Shown here: positions 51,052 through 60,035 of the stretch, piece after piece | How the letters are laid out: each line of letters begins with the position of its first letter | Numbering within the stretch: the stretch's first letter is position 1 | Assembly (NCBI RefSeq): GCF_015223105.1 | Contig: NZ_JADFTZ010000006.1 | Location: 62,001 to 126,000, forward strand | Source of the DNA: Flavobacterium proteolyticum | Lineage (GTDB): Bacteria > Bacteroidota > Bacteroidia > Flavobacteriales > Flavobacteriaceae | Direction: 5' to 3' | DNA: 64,000 nt | Notes under the pieces: model-generated | Seen by the model: only the letters and a program-made list of their open reading frames with translations | What the model was told of the DNA's origin: nothing | Databases searched by the model: none | Translations under genes and position numbers: made by a program

Positions 51052-51080
51052 AAAAAGTCCCGATTTAATCGGGACTTTTT
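51052..51080. terminator. bidirectional intrinsic terminator
   Basis: 14-base inverted repeat (AAAAAGTCCCGATT) around one base, A/T tracts on both sides. It serves the 56-residue membrane protein gene and the convergent TonB-type receptor gene. Confidence 0.9.
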
Positions 51081-51102
51081 TTATTTGTAATGGTTTTGGA
51101 AA

Positions 51103-53553
51103 TTATGGTCTTCCCATAAAATCTCCTTCACCACCATTATCTTCTCTTCTAGGTTGTCTTTCTTTTTCGTTTTTCTGTTTGTTAAAACGGTATGTAAAAG
51201 TTACCATAACTTGTCTTACTCTCCATTGCATTTCGCTGTAAGAGTTTACCACGTTTGGAATGTTTGTTTCCATGATTCTTTTTCTTGAATTGAAAACATC
51301 GCTCACATTTAATGAAATACTTGCTTTGTCTTTTAAAACATCCTTACTAAACGCTAAATTCATTGAAGCAACACCTAGTGATTTTCCTTGAGCATTTGAT
51401 TGTGGAGCATTGTAAGTTGCATTTGTTTGCCAATCGATTTTGTAAGGAAGTGTAATTTTTGATGAAATTCTTGCAAACCAAGTTAAAGCTACATTATCAA
51501 AATTTTGATTAATAGTATTTCCTAAATAATCTACATAAGAATAGTCACCTTGAGTTTCATTTCTGAATGCATTGAAGTTACCATTTAGTCTCCACCATTT
51601 ATATGGTGTGTAATTTAAATTAAATTCAAAACCAGTTCTGTATTCTTTTGATAAGTTAATAGGCGTACTTAAAATTACAGGAACGCCTTCAACAAATAAT
51701 CCTGATTCTTTTCTAATGAATTGAAAAGCATCATTTGTGATATTGATATAAGCCGAAGTGTTAAACGTTAACTTTTTCCATTTTTTTAGATAGCCTAAAT
51801 CAACAGCATCGGTTAAAGAAGGATTTATATCTGGATTTCCTTGAAAAATATTAATATTACTTGATAATGAAGATACCGGATTCAAGAAACGACCTCTTGG
51901 ACGGTTAATTCTTTTACTATAACTTAAACTAACTGAACTCGATTCAGAAAATTCGTAATTAAAAGTAGCTGATGGGAATAAGTTGTTGTATTTTTTAGTG
52001 TTGTAATCATTTAATGATAATGAATTTACTTCAATGTGACTGTCTTCAAAGCGCAAACCAAAGAAGTAAGAGAATTTATTAATTTTAGAACCGTATTGAG
52101 TATAAAGTGCATTTACATTTTCTACATATTCTAATGTGTTAGAAAAGTCGGAAACAGGAGTAACCACAAAATCAGTTAAATTCTTTTGAAAACTTCCTCT
52201 ATAACCTGCTTCAAAACGACCGTTTTTACCAATTGGTAAAACATAGTCGGTTTGAATCAAATTTCTTTGTTGTTTGTTCTTGTTTGATGTTCCTTGAGTT
52301 GTTAAAGTTGCAGGATCATCTAAAATTTGATCATAAATAGTTGCAAATTCATTTTCTCTGTTTTGAGATGTAGCAAAATCAACTGTTAATTTATGGTCGT
52401 CTTTTTTGAATTTTTTAGTAAAGTTTGATGAGTATTCAATACTGAATTCATCACTTTTTTGATCGTTTAAACGATTTCTTACAAAGGTTGGATTATTTGA
52501 AGCATCAAAATTGTAAAAGAAAACATTATCTGGATTTTTTCCGTTATTTTCTCTAAATGTTAACGCATTGGTCCAAGTTAATGATTTTGATAAATTTAAA
52601 TCGATACCAAAGTTAGCATTGTAACCTTCACTTAATCTTTCATTTGTTCTTCTTTCTTTAATAAAACGACTCGTTGAACCATCTGCATTAAAGTATTCGG
52701 CGTCAACTAAAGAATTTCCTGGATTATTTCTATAATTATATCCTATGTTAGAAAATAAATTATAATCATCACTTTTCTTGTTTAAATTAATGCTGGTTCC
52801 ATAAGTTTCAGGATCACCTGCATTTACCATTACAGAACCATTTACACCATTAGCTTTTCCTTTTCTTAAAACAATATTAATAATACCGCCACCACCTTCG
52901 GCATCATAACGTGCTGATGGATTAGTTACCACTTCTACTTTTTCAACAGCATCGGCTGGTAAAAGTTTTAAGGCATCTGCAATATTAATTCCAGCTAAAC
53001 CAGAAGGTTTTCCGTCAATTAATATTTTTACATTTTCATTACCTCTTAAAGCTACAGTTCCTTCAGCATCAACAGTTACAGATGGTACATTGTCTAATAC
53101 ATCGCTAACAGTTCCACCTTTAACCATCATATCTTTCCCAACGTTGTAAACCCTTTTATCAAGTTTAATTTCAACTGTAGATTTTTCTGCAACAACTTCA
53201 ATTTCATTTAATTGTGCTACATCGGCTTCCATTTGAATTGTGCCTAAGTTGGAATCAGCATTAAAAACTTTTTGCGGAATTGTTACCGTTTTAAAAGAAA
53301 TAAATTCAGCTCTAACATTGTAATTTCCAGCGGTTACTTCAAATTTAAAAATACCGTTTTCATCGGTAATACCACCAGATAGTTGTTTGGTTGTACTATT
53401 TTCGAATACAATTGTAGCATATTCTAAAGGAAGATTAGTTCCTTTTTCAATGACCTTTCCGGAAACAGTAACTTTTTTTCCTTCAGGACGCTGTGCAAAA
53501 GCAGTTAAACTTAAGAGTAATGTTAAGGCAACAATAAGAATTTTCTTGTTCAT
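51103..53553 (-). CDS. outer membrane beta-barrel receptor with carboxypeptidase-regulatory-like domain
   Basis: An 816-residue outer-membrane protein: signal peptide (1-20, ending TAFAQ), a CarboxypepD_reg-like domain (about 28-110, VSGKVIEKGTNLPLEYATI), a plug (LRGNENVKILIDGKPSGL, EVVTNPSARYDAEGGGGIINIVLRKG) and a C-terminal 22-strand-like beta barrel. It belongs to the outer membrane beta-barrel family (OMP_b-brl_3-like) related to TonB-dependent receptors. No SusD partner or TonB-box is visible, so it is not a polysaccharide-utilisation SusC. Ligand unknown. The acidic/basic C-terminal tail (REDNGGEGDFMGRP) follows the last strand. A TACTTTTG promoter box lies upstream. Confidence 0.93.
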   Translation of the reverse strand: MNKKILIVALTLLLSLTAFAQRPEGKKVTVSGKVIEKGTNLPLEYATIVFENSTTKQLSGGITDENGIFKFEVTAGNYNVRAEFISFKTVTIPQKVFNADSNLGTIQMEADVAQLNEIEVVAEKSTVEIKLDKRVYNVGKDMMVKGGTVSDVLDNVPSVTVDAEGTVALRGNENVKILIDGKPSGLAGINIADALKLLPADAVEKVEVVTNPSARYDAEGGGGIINIVLRKGKANGVNGSVMVNAGDPETYGTSINLNKKSDDYNLFSNIGYNYRNNPGNSLVDAEYFNADGSTSRFIKERRTNERLSEGYNANFGIDLNLSKSLTWTNALTFRENNGKNPDNVFFYNFDASNNPTFVRNRLNDQKSDEFSIEYSSNFTKKFKKDDHKLTVDFATSQNRENEFATIYDQILDDPATLTTQGTSNKNKQQRNLIQTDYVLPIGKNGRFEAGYRGSFQKNLTDFVVTPVSDFSNTLEYVENVNALYTQYGSKINKFSYFFGLRFEDSHIEVNSLSLNDYNTKKYNNLFPSATFNYEFSESSSVSLSYSKRINRPRGRFLNPVSSLSSNINIFQGNPDINPSLTDAVDLGYLKKWKKLTFNTSAYINITNDAFQFIRKESGLFVEGVPVILSTPINLSKEYRTGFEFNLNYTPYKWWRLNGNFNAFRNETQGDYSYVDYLGNTINQNFDNVALTWFARISSKITLPYKIDWQTNATYNAPQSNAQGKSLGVASMNLAFSKDVLKDKASISLNVSDVFNSRKRIMETNIPNVVNSYSEMQWRVRQVMVTFTYRFNKQKNEKERQPRREDNGGEGDFMGRP

Positions 53554-53578
53554 AAATATATTTTTTCAAATAAGACTG

Positions 53579-53586
53579 CAAAAGTA
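53579..53586 (-). promoter_or_regulatory. -7 promoter element for the receptor gene
   Basis: TACTTTTG on the minus strand, 26 bases upstream of the ATG; fits TAnnTTTG. No clear -33 TTG. Confidence 0.45.
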
Positions 53587-53629
53587 ACTTTTGGTTTAGC
53601 CTTACTTTCCTAAATCTTTGTTAAAACTA

Positions 53630-53971
53630 CTAGAGGATTTCGTTAATCTTTTCTTTTGGTCTTGCAATAACTGCTTTATTACCATTTACAATGATTGGAC
53701 GTTCTATTAATTTTGGATTTTCTAATAGTGCATCAATAATTTGATTATCTGTTAGATCTTTCCCTTTATAGTTTTCTATCCAAATACTTTCTTTGGTTCT
53801 AACAAGTTCTATAGGTTTGATATTCAGTTTTTTGATTACTTCTTTTAGTTCTTTTTCTGTAAAAGGTTCATCAAGGTATTTTCTAATTTCAAAAGGTTGA
53901 TTTAAGTTTTCGATTTCGCACAAACCTTCTCTCGATTTGGTACATCTTGGATTATGGTAAATAGTTATCAT
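53630..53971 (-). CDS. arsC: arsenate reductase (ArsC/YffB, glutaredoxin-linked)
   Basis: A 113-residue thioredoxin-fold protein of the ArsC family with catalytic Cys10 in HNPRCTKS and the downstream ELVRTKE and PIIVNG segments. Family members reduce arsenate with glutathione and glutaredoxin, or act in unknown thiol reactions (YffB/Spx-like). No other arsenic genes are nearby, so the housekeeping YffB-like role is possible. The longest frame adds 15 residues from a TTG; the ATG MITIYHNPRC is the family start. Divergent from the CPBP protease gene. Confidence 0.85.
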   Translation of the reverse strand: MITIYHNPRCTKSREGLCEIENLNQPFEIRKYLDEPFTEKELKEVIKKLNIKPIELVRTKESIWIENYKGKDLTDNQIIDALLENPKLIERPIIVNGNKAVIARPKEKINEIL

Positions 53972-54036
53972 GTTTTCTTTTTCACAAAGAAATAAAAAAT
54001 AGTACTTTAGTAGCAAACTTAATTCGTTTAAAAGTT

Positions 54037-54960
54037 ATGTATATCGAACAATTAAAATTTAAAAAAGTTAACTTATTTTCTTATTTGCCAATTCCTTTGG
54101 GTTTTATTTTATTGATGCTTTTCAATTTTCTTATGTCTGAAGGTGTAGATACTAATGAAGTTATTCAACAGACTATCAAAATGATAGGTGTGAATTTAAC
54201 TTTTGTAGCACTTGTAGGACCATTAGCTTTTGGATTATTGATTGTTTTGTTTTGGGTGAAATTCGTTCAAGGACAATCGATAACTAGTTTGACTACTTCA
54301 AGAACAAAAATCGATTGGAAACGCGTTTTTTTCTCTTTCTTCCTATGGGGAAGCATTACTACTTTAATGATTTTAGCGCTTTATTTTACCCAACCTGAGA
54401 ATTTTGTTTGGAATTTTAATCCTGAGAAATTTTTTATTTTTCTTGTGTTAGCCGTTGTTTTAGTTCCAATGCAAACTAGTTTTGAAGAGTATCTTTTTAG
54501 AGGTCATATGATGCAAGGAATTGGCTTAGCAACAAATAGCAGATTAATTCCTTTAATTATTACATCTGTGTTGTTTGGTTTAATGCACATTGCTAATCCT
54601 GAAGTTGAAAAAATAGGTTATATCATTATGTTATATTATATTGGAACTGGTTTTTTCTTAGGGATTATGACTTTAATGGACGAAGGTCTTGAATTAGCTT
54701 TAGGATTTCACGCGGCTAATAATTTGGTTGGAGCTTTATTACTAACAGCAGATTGGACGGCATTTCAAACCAATTCTATTTTAAAAGATTTGTCAGAACC
54801 ATCAGCTGGCTTCGATGTTTTAACTCCAGTTTTTGTAATATTTCCAATCTTACTTTTAATTTTTTCCAAAGTTTATGGTTGGAACAATTGGAAAGAAAAA
54901 TTGACAGGAAAATTAATAGAAAATAACAAAGAAATTGATTTCGATGATTCCAAATTATAG
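54037..54960 (+). CDS. CPBP family intramembrane glutamic endopeptidase
   Basis: A 307-residue membrane protein with about eight hydrophobic segments. Abi/CAAX protease motifs are all present: EEYLFRG (Glu150, Glu151, Arg155), FGLMH (His184) and FHAANN (His225, Asn229). Prokaryotic homologues act as intramembrane proteases or membrane-protein maturases; substrate unknown. It overlaps the menE gene by 17 bases and the two are translated together, an arrangement I recall in other Flavobacterium species. Confidence 0.9.
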   Translation: MYIEQLKFKKVNLFSYLPIPLGFILLMLFNFLMSEGVDTNEVIQQTIKMIGVNLTFVALVGPLAFGLLIVLFWVKFVQGQSITSLTTSRTKIDWKRVFFSFFLWGSITTLMILALYFTQPENFVWNFNPEKFFIFLVLAVVLVPMQTSFEEYLFRGHMMQGIGLATNSRLIPLIITSVLFGLMHIANPEVEKIGYIIMLYYIGTGFFLGIMTLMDEGLELALGFHAANNLVGALLLTADWTAFQTNSILKDLSEPSAGFDVLTPVFVIFPILLLIFSKVYGWNNWKEKLTGKLIENNKEIDFDDSKL

Positions 54961-55999
54961 AAGTATACACAATAGATTTAAAATTAATAATTTTCATTTT
55001 GATAAAGAAGCTCTTTATCAATTAGCCTATACTTTAATAAAAGAAGGTAAAGATTATGAAAATGATTTAGGTGTTTTTTTATTGGATTGGTTGGATGATA
55101 AAGAAACAATTCAGTTGACTACTTCTGGAACTACAGGAGCGCCTAAAGTTATTACAATCAAGAAGCAGTCAATGGTTTATTCTGCTATTGCAACAGGAAA
55201 TTTTTTCAGTTTGCATCCTCAAGATAAAGCGCTACTGTGTTTACCTGCTAAATATATTGCTGGAAAAATGATGATTGTTCGTGCCATGACCCTTGGTTTA
55301 GAGTTAGATATTATGGCTCCGAGTTCGCACTTAAATGATTTATTACCTCATAAGAATTATGACTTTGTTGCTATTGTTCCACTTCAGGCGGAAAATAGTT
55401 TAGATAAATTATATCAATTCAAAAAGATAATAATTGGTGGAGCAAAAGTTTCTGATGATTTAGCTTCAAAATTAAAGAACATAAAATCAGATATTTATGA
55501 AACTTATGGAATGACCGAAACCATAACACATATTGCTGCTAAAAAAATAGGAGATCCGTATTTCAATGTTTTAGAACATGTTTCCATTTCAGATGATGAT
55601 AGAAATTGTTTGGTAATTGATGTTCCAAGTATTACTGATGAAAAAGTAATTACTAATGATATTGTTGAAATTCTAAATGAGAATCAATTCAAATGGATTG
55701 GTCGTTACGATAATGTGATTAATAGTGGCGGAGTTAAGTTATTTCCTGAACAAATAGAGACAAAGTTAGCTTCAAAAATTAAAAATAGATTTTTTATAAC
55801 TAGTCAACCTGACGCTGTTTTAGGTTCAAAAGTAGTTCTAGTTCTTGAAGGTGAAAAAAGAGACATTGATTCGTCTATTTTTAATTCTTTAGAAAAATTT
55901 GAAAGACCAAAAGAAATCTTATTTGTTCCTGAATTTGTAGAAACAGAAACAAAAAAAATAAACCGAAATAAAACATTGAAAAAAATAAAGGTTGTATAA
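54944..55999 (+). CDS. menE: short AMP-binding protein, o-succinylbenzoate--CoA ligase
   Basis: A 351-residue AMP-forming ligase, short compared with 450-500-residue MenE but usual for Bacteroidota. Motifs: TTSGTTGAPKVI (ATP-binding loop), YGMTETITHIA, KWIGRYDNVINSGG and the terminal Lys region KKINRNKTLKKI. It should activate o-succinylbenzoate with CoA in menaquinone synthesis, the main respiratory quinone of flavobacteria. The ATG (MIPNYRSIHNRF) overlaps the CPBP gene; the longer frame begins at TTG. A 13-base inverted repeat starts within its final codons. Confidence 0.87.
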   Translation: MIPNYRSIHNRFKINNFHFDKEALYQLAYTLIKEGKDYENDLGVFLLDWLDDKETIQLTTSGTTGAPKVITIKKQSMVYSAIATGNFFSLHPQDKALLCLPAKYIAGKMMIVRAMTLGLELDIMAPSSHLNDLLPHKNYDFVAIVPLQAENSLDKLYQFKKIIIGGAKVSDDLASKLKNIKSDIYETYGMTETITHIAAKKIGDPYFNVLEHVSISDDDRNCLVIDVPSITDEKVITNDIVEILNENQFKWIGRYDNVINSGGVKLFPEQIETKLASKIKNRFFITSQPDAVLGSKVVLVLEGEKRDIDSSIFNSLEKFERPKEILFVPEFVETETKKINRNKTLKKIKVV

Positions 56000-56079
56000 A
56001 TTAAGCCTAATATAACACTTAAATGAATGGATTATGAAGTTATGATGTAAGTACTATATTAAAATTTTTATACAACCTT
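55988..56079. repeat. 92-base segment bounded by 13-base perfect inverted repeats
   Basis: AAGGTTGTATAAA on the left (containing the menE stop codon) and TTTATACAACCTT on the right, 66 bases apart. The gap codes for nothing obvious. It may be a miniature transposable element remnant or a long terminator; no clear T-tract follows. Confidence 0.5.
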
Positions 56080-56085
56080 AAGTAG

Positions 56086-56508
56086 TTATTCTTCCATTTT
56101 TAAATAATAATCTGCAGAATGTTTTCCACTGCCAAAGAAGATGAAAAATACACTAGTAGCAAATGCTATTAATGATTGAACAAAATCTGACGGATTAAAT
56201 ACACCAATAAAGTTTATTGCGAAAGCACCTAAAAGTATAGGTAACTGAACCCAAATTGACCAACGAGTCAAGAAGCCAATGATAATCATTACTCCACCTG
56301 CCATGTGCGCCATTGCAACATAATGAATTAGTAACATTTCGCTACCGAAACTTCCTACTGAATTTAAAATTTCATGTAAATATTTTTTGTCTACAATAAA
56401 AGAAACACCTTTTAAAAGTAAAAAAACACCTAATGAAACTCTAAGAATATCTATCGGAATACATGTGTTTGCATTAGCCCATTTGTTTAATTCTCTAATT
56501 CTAGCCAT
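56086..56508 (-). CDS. DoxX family membrane protein
   Basis: A 140-residue protein with four hydrophobic segments and DoxX-family features: ILRVSLGVFLLLKGVSF in helix 1, AHMAGGVMIIIGFLTR in helix 2-3, and QLPILLGAFAIN. DoxX proteins are associated with quinone-linked oxidoreductases and redox stress, but most members, including this one, have no assigned substrate. It is monocistronic and converges with menE. Confidence 0.85.
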   Translation of the reverse strand: MARIRELNKWANANTCIPIDILRVSLGVFLLLKGVSFIVDKKYLHEILNSVGSFGSEMLLIHYVAMAHMAGGVMIIIGFLTRWSIWVQLPILLGAFAINFIGVFNPSDFVQSLIAFATSVFFIFFGSGKHSADYYLKMEE

Positions 56509-56601
56509 AAAGAAAAGGATTAAAATTACACTAGGCTAATTTACTAAAAATTAACATATTATGTTTTTTTGATGCGTTAATTAAAACATAAATTAATAAA
56601 A

Positions 56602-56624
56602 AAAGAAGACTAATTGTCTTCTTT
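56602..56624 (-). terminator. terminator overlapping the end of the second M1 peptidase gene
   Basis: 9-base stem (AAAGAAGAC / GTCTTCTTT) with loop TAATT, then a T-rich tail on the minus strand. The last codons form one arm and the TAG stop begins in the loop. Confidence 0.78.
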
Positions 56625-58229
56625 AATTTTAACATAAAACTGATTGTCATAAATTTGAAAACTCTTTTTGCTGAGTTTTTTTAGTTTGATTTTCTGTTCT
56701 TTTGCTGTTGGAAATAATCTAATTTTTTTCCCTTCAAAACCAATATCAATAGGCATATTGAAGTCTTCATTTACATTATCCCATGAATAATATAGATAAT
56801 CACCTTTGATTTTATAAATAAAAACAGGAACTTGGTTGGTGTATAAGTATTGTCTAAATATTGGTGTTAAATCTGTACCTGAAGCCTTGTTAAAGTAATC
56901 AATTACAGTGTCTGAAGTAATAATTTTCTTTTTGAAAGTTTCTGAATAATTATAAAGCATTTTCCACCATTTTTCATCATCGGCAATAACGTGTCTTAAG
57001 GTATTTAATAATAACGAGCCTTTGTAATACATATCTCCTGAACCTTCATTGTTAACTCCATACTGACCAATAATTGGTCTATCATTTCTAACATTTTTAG
57101 CTTGCCCGTTAATGTATTTCATGGCATCATCATATCCTTTAATACATTCAATAAAAACAGTTTCAGAATAGGTTGTAAATCCTTCATGAATCCACATATC
57201 GGCAATATCCATACTGGTGATACTGTTTCCAAACCATTCGTGACCTGTTTCGTGAATTGTAATATAATCAAAAAACATCCCAACACCAGTTCCAGATAAA
57301 TCAAAACCCATATAGCCTTTTTTGTACTTGTTACCATAAGCAACCGCACTTTGATGTTCCATACCTAAGTAAGGCGTTTCTACTAATTTATAACCATCTT
57401 CCCAAAACGGATAACGGCCAAATTTAGACTGAAAACATTCCATCATCGGTTTTACTTCCATAAAATGCTCACGAGCTTTCGCTTCGTTTTCTCTTAAAAT
57501 ATAATAATCTAAATCCAAATCGGGCATTTTATCTTGGATGTGAACATAATCAGCAATATTAACAGTTATAGTGTAATTGTTAATTGGGTTTTTAACTTCC
57601 CAATCCCAACGAGTGTAACCATTTTTTAAATCTTGAGAACCTAAAAAGCGTCCGTTTGAAACATTCATTAAACCATTAGGAACAGCAACTTTAATGGAAG
57701 CACCATTATCAGGTTCGTCAGTTTGAGAATCTTTTACTGGATACCACAAACTAGCACCAGTTCCTTGCACTGCTACGGCTATAAAGTCTTTTCCTACTTT
57801 GTCTTTTGAAAATACAAAACCACCATCCCAAGGGGCATTTCTGGCAATTCTAGGATTTCCTGAATAATAAAATTTTAATTTATGATTTGATTTTGAAGCT
57901 AATTTTTCAGGAAAATCTATAAAAACAGCATCATTGTCGCGATTGTATTTTAATTTTTTAGTATTCCAAACAATCGAATCCACTTTCATATTGTCAAATA
58001 AATCCAATTGAATTTTTTGAGTAGGAACAAGTACTTCAAAAGTGATTTCATTGAAGCCTTTGATGCTTTTTTGTTCTGGATTTACCGTAATGTTTAAATC
58101 ATAGCGCTTTACATCATAAGAAGTTCTCTCGATACGTAAACCACCTTGAAGTGAATCACGACGTGTAAATTGAGCATTAATTTGTTGAATTCCTAATATC
58201 GTTAGGATAACTAAAAAACTGTTTTTCAT
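56610..58229 (-). CDS. short M1 family metallopeptidase, exported
   Basis: A 539-residue exported protein with a signal peptide (1-20, ending INAQ), the M1 N-terminal beta domain, and zinc site HETGHEWFG (His326, Glu327, His330) with Glu349 in IHEGFTTY. It ends soon after the catalytic domain, lacking the large C-terminal helical domain of the 686-residue paralogue near 31 kb. The exopeptidase motif is GMEHQ rather than GAMEN, a variant of this Bacteroidota subgroup. The longest frame starts at TTG; the ATG used gives MKNSFLVILT. Its terminator overlaps the stop codon. Confidence 0.92.
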   Translation of the reverse strand: MKNSFLVILTILGIQQINAQFTRRDSLQGGLRIERTSYDVKRYDLNITVNPEQKSIKGFNEITFEVLVPTQKIQLDLFDNMKVDSIVWNTKKLKYNRDNDAVFIDFPEKLASKSNHKLKFYYSGNPRIARNAPWDGGFVFSKDKVGKDFIAVAVQGTGASLWYPVKDSQTDEPDNGASIKVAVPNGLMNVSNGRFLGSQDLKNGYTRWDWEVKNPINNYTITVNIADYVHIQDKMPDLDLDYYILRENEAKAREHFMEVKPMMECFQSKFGRYPFWEDGYKLVETPYLGMEHQSAVAYGNKYKKGYMGFDLSGTGVGMFFDYITIHETGHEWFGNSITSMDIADMWIHEGFTTYSETVFIECIKGYDDAMKYINGQAKNVRNDRPIIGQYGVNNEGSGDMYYKGSLLLNTLRHVIADDEKWWKMLYNYSETFKKKIITSDTVIDYFNKASGTDLTPIFRQYLYTNQVPVFIYKIKGDYLYYSWDNVNEDFNMPIDIGFEGKKIRLFPTAKEQKIKLKKLSKKSFQIYDNQFYVKIKEDN

Positions 58230-58297
58230 AAGGATTGTTTTCAAAATCTAAATATAAGAGTTTGAATTGGAAAAAATGTTACAAAAAGAACTGAATT

Positions 58298-59965
58298 TTA
58301 AAATTCTGCAGCGGTAGTTATAGTGAGTTCTTCTTTTGAAATAGGATGAATAAAAGTTAAACTTTCAGCATGTAAATGCAAACGATTAGCTTTTGAGCCA
58401 TACAAATCATCACCTACAATCGGAGTTTTTAAACCTAATTCGTGTGAAGCATGCACTCGTAATTGATGTGTTCTACCCGAAATAGGATAGAAGTACACTA
58501 AAGTTTGGTTATTCTTAACTTCAATCTTTTCCCATTTAGTTTGCGCTGGCTTTCCGTGTTCGTAGCAAACCAATTGTCTTGGTCTATCATCTAAATCTAC
58601 TCGTAGTGGTAAATCGATAAAACCATCATTTGCTTCTAAAACACCATCTAATAAAGCAACGTAGCGTTTTTTTATAGTTCGTTTAATAAATTGACTTTGC
58701 AATTTTACATAAGTTTCTTCCTCTTTTGCAATTAACATCAATCCCGAAGTCGACATGTCTAAACGATGCACAATTAAGGGTCCAGTGGCGTTTGGATATA
58801 ATTCTTTGACTCTTTGATATACCGAATCGGAAATAATTTTTCCAGGAACAGATAGAAATTCTGCGGGTTTATTTATAACTGCTAAAACCTCATCTTCAAA
58901 AACTATTTCAATATTTTTTCCTTCCGCTGGATTTTCCTGAAACGGATTTGCTTCCATATCCAAACCATTTAGCATGTGAGACAATAAAATTGGCTCACAC
59001 TTACTTTTACAAGCCGGATAAAATTGTTTGTGTTTTCGAATCTCCGATTTTGGCGATTGTCCCCACCAAAATTCAGCCATCGCTATAGGTTTTAAATGAT
59101 GTTCAAAAGCGTAATGTAATAATTTTGGAGCCGCACATTCTCCAGCACCAGCAGGCGGATTATTATTGAAAATTTCGCCAATACTTTTTCGTTCTCCAAA
59201 TTGATTCAAAAAGGAATATTCAGCAAACAGTTTTTGTTGTAAAGCTCCTGATTTTTGACGGCGCTCTTCTTTAAGTTTGTTAATTTCATCCAAAAGTAAA
59301 TTGACTTCTTTTTGTACATTTTCTATTTGAAAATTCCAATATTTGGTCATTTTTTTGAGTAAAATGCTCTCTTTTTTGCTTTCTTCGGAAAGTTCAAATT
59401 CTAATTGTTCGATTTCAGCTGAAGATAAATCAGTGAATGAATTTCGTTTTTCATCGCGTTCCAACTTTAATCTTTTGATTTTATCTTTCTGATTTTGAAT
59501 ATCGGTTAAAGCTTCAATTTTCGTAGCGTCTAATTGATTTTTCTTGTTTTGAAGTTCGTCTGAATTTTCAAAAATTTCGATTTGACGATTGATTGCATTC
59601 AAAACTTCTTCTTCTTTTCTAAAAAAACCATCTTCGTGCAACATATCAAAAATCGTTGGTACAAAATAGGGAAGGTGATTTACTCCTGCTAATTTACCAG
59701 AAAAAGCCCATAAATAGCCCAATTCTCCTTCTTGATTTTGACAAACTAAAACGCCAAACATTTTGCCTATTACCAAACCTTTTTGATTTTCTTGTAATCC
59801 GAAATTGTGTTCAAAATCAGTTTGTGTTTCTAAATACGCTTGCAATTCAGTTGAAGCAATAGTACTTAATTCATGAGGTTCGTAATAAAAAGGAAACGTG
59901 AATTTTTCGGGTAAGGAAATACCTGAAATATTGGTTTTGAAAGATTGGAAAATTGTTTTTTTCAT
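58298..59965 (-). CDS. RluA-family pseudouridine synthase with long N-terminal extension
   Basis: A 555-residue protein in two parts. The first ~340 residues contain a beta-rich start, a coiled coil (about 115-240) and a Cys-containing motif (AGECAAPKLL with Cys277; AEFWWG; YPACKSKCEPIL with Cys319 and Cys323). Residues about 345-555 are a complete RluA catalytic domain with Asp403 in HRLDMSTSGL and SGRTHQLRVH. RluA-type enzymes isomerise uridine to pseudouridine in rRNA or tRNA; the target is unknown. A similar extension occurs in some Vibrio and Shewanella proteins. The ATG MKKTIFQSF is preferred over the upstream TTG-like start. Confidence 0.9.
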   Translation of the reverse strand: MKKTIFQSFKTNISGISLPEKFTFPFYYEPHELSTIASTELQAYLETQTDFEHNFGLQENQKGLVIGKMFGVLVCQNQEGELGYLWAFSGKLAGVNHLPYFVPTIFDMLHEDGFFRKEEEVLNAINRQIEIFENSDELQNKKNQLDATKIEALTDIQNQKDKIKRLKLERDEKRNSFTDLSSAEIEQLEFELSEESKKESILLKKMTKYWNFQIENVQKEVNLLLDEINKLKEERRQKSGALQQKLFAEYSFLNQFGERKSIGEIFNNNPPAGAGECAAPKLLHYAFEHHLKPIAMAEFWWGQSPKSEIRKHKQFYPACKSKCEPILLSHMLNGLDMEANPFQENPAEGKNIEIVFEDEVLAVINKPAEFLSVPGKIISDSVYQRVKELYPNATGPLIVHRLDMSTSGLMLIAKEEETYVKLQSQFIKRTIKKRYVALLDGVLEANDGFIDLPLRVDLDDRPRQLVCYEHGKPAQTKWEKIEVKNNQTLVYFYPISGRTHQLRVHASHELGLKTPIVGDDLYGSKANRLHLHAESLTFIHPISKEELTITTAAEF

Positions 59966-59970
59966 AAAAA

Positions 59971-60012
59971 AGCCACGAACGCACAAATATAAACATTCGT
60001 GTATTCGTGGTT
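59971..60012. repeat. imperfect inverted repeat CCACGAA...TTCGTGG
   Basis: 18-base arms with a few mismatches around a 6-base gap, in the 70-base spacer between the carboxylase and pseudouridine synthase genes. It resembles the CCACGAAT-type dispersed repeats of Bacteroidota and could also act as a weak terminator. Confidence 0.5.
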
Positions 60013-60035
60013 ATTAAGTTTTTAAAATTTGTTTA

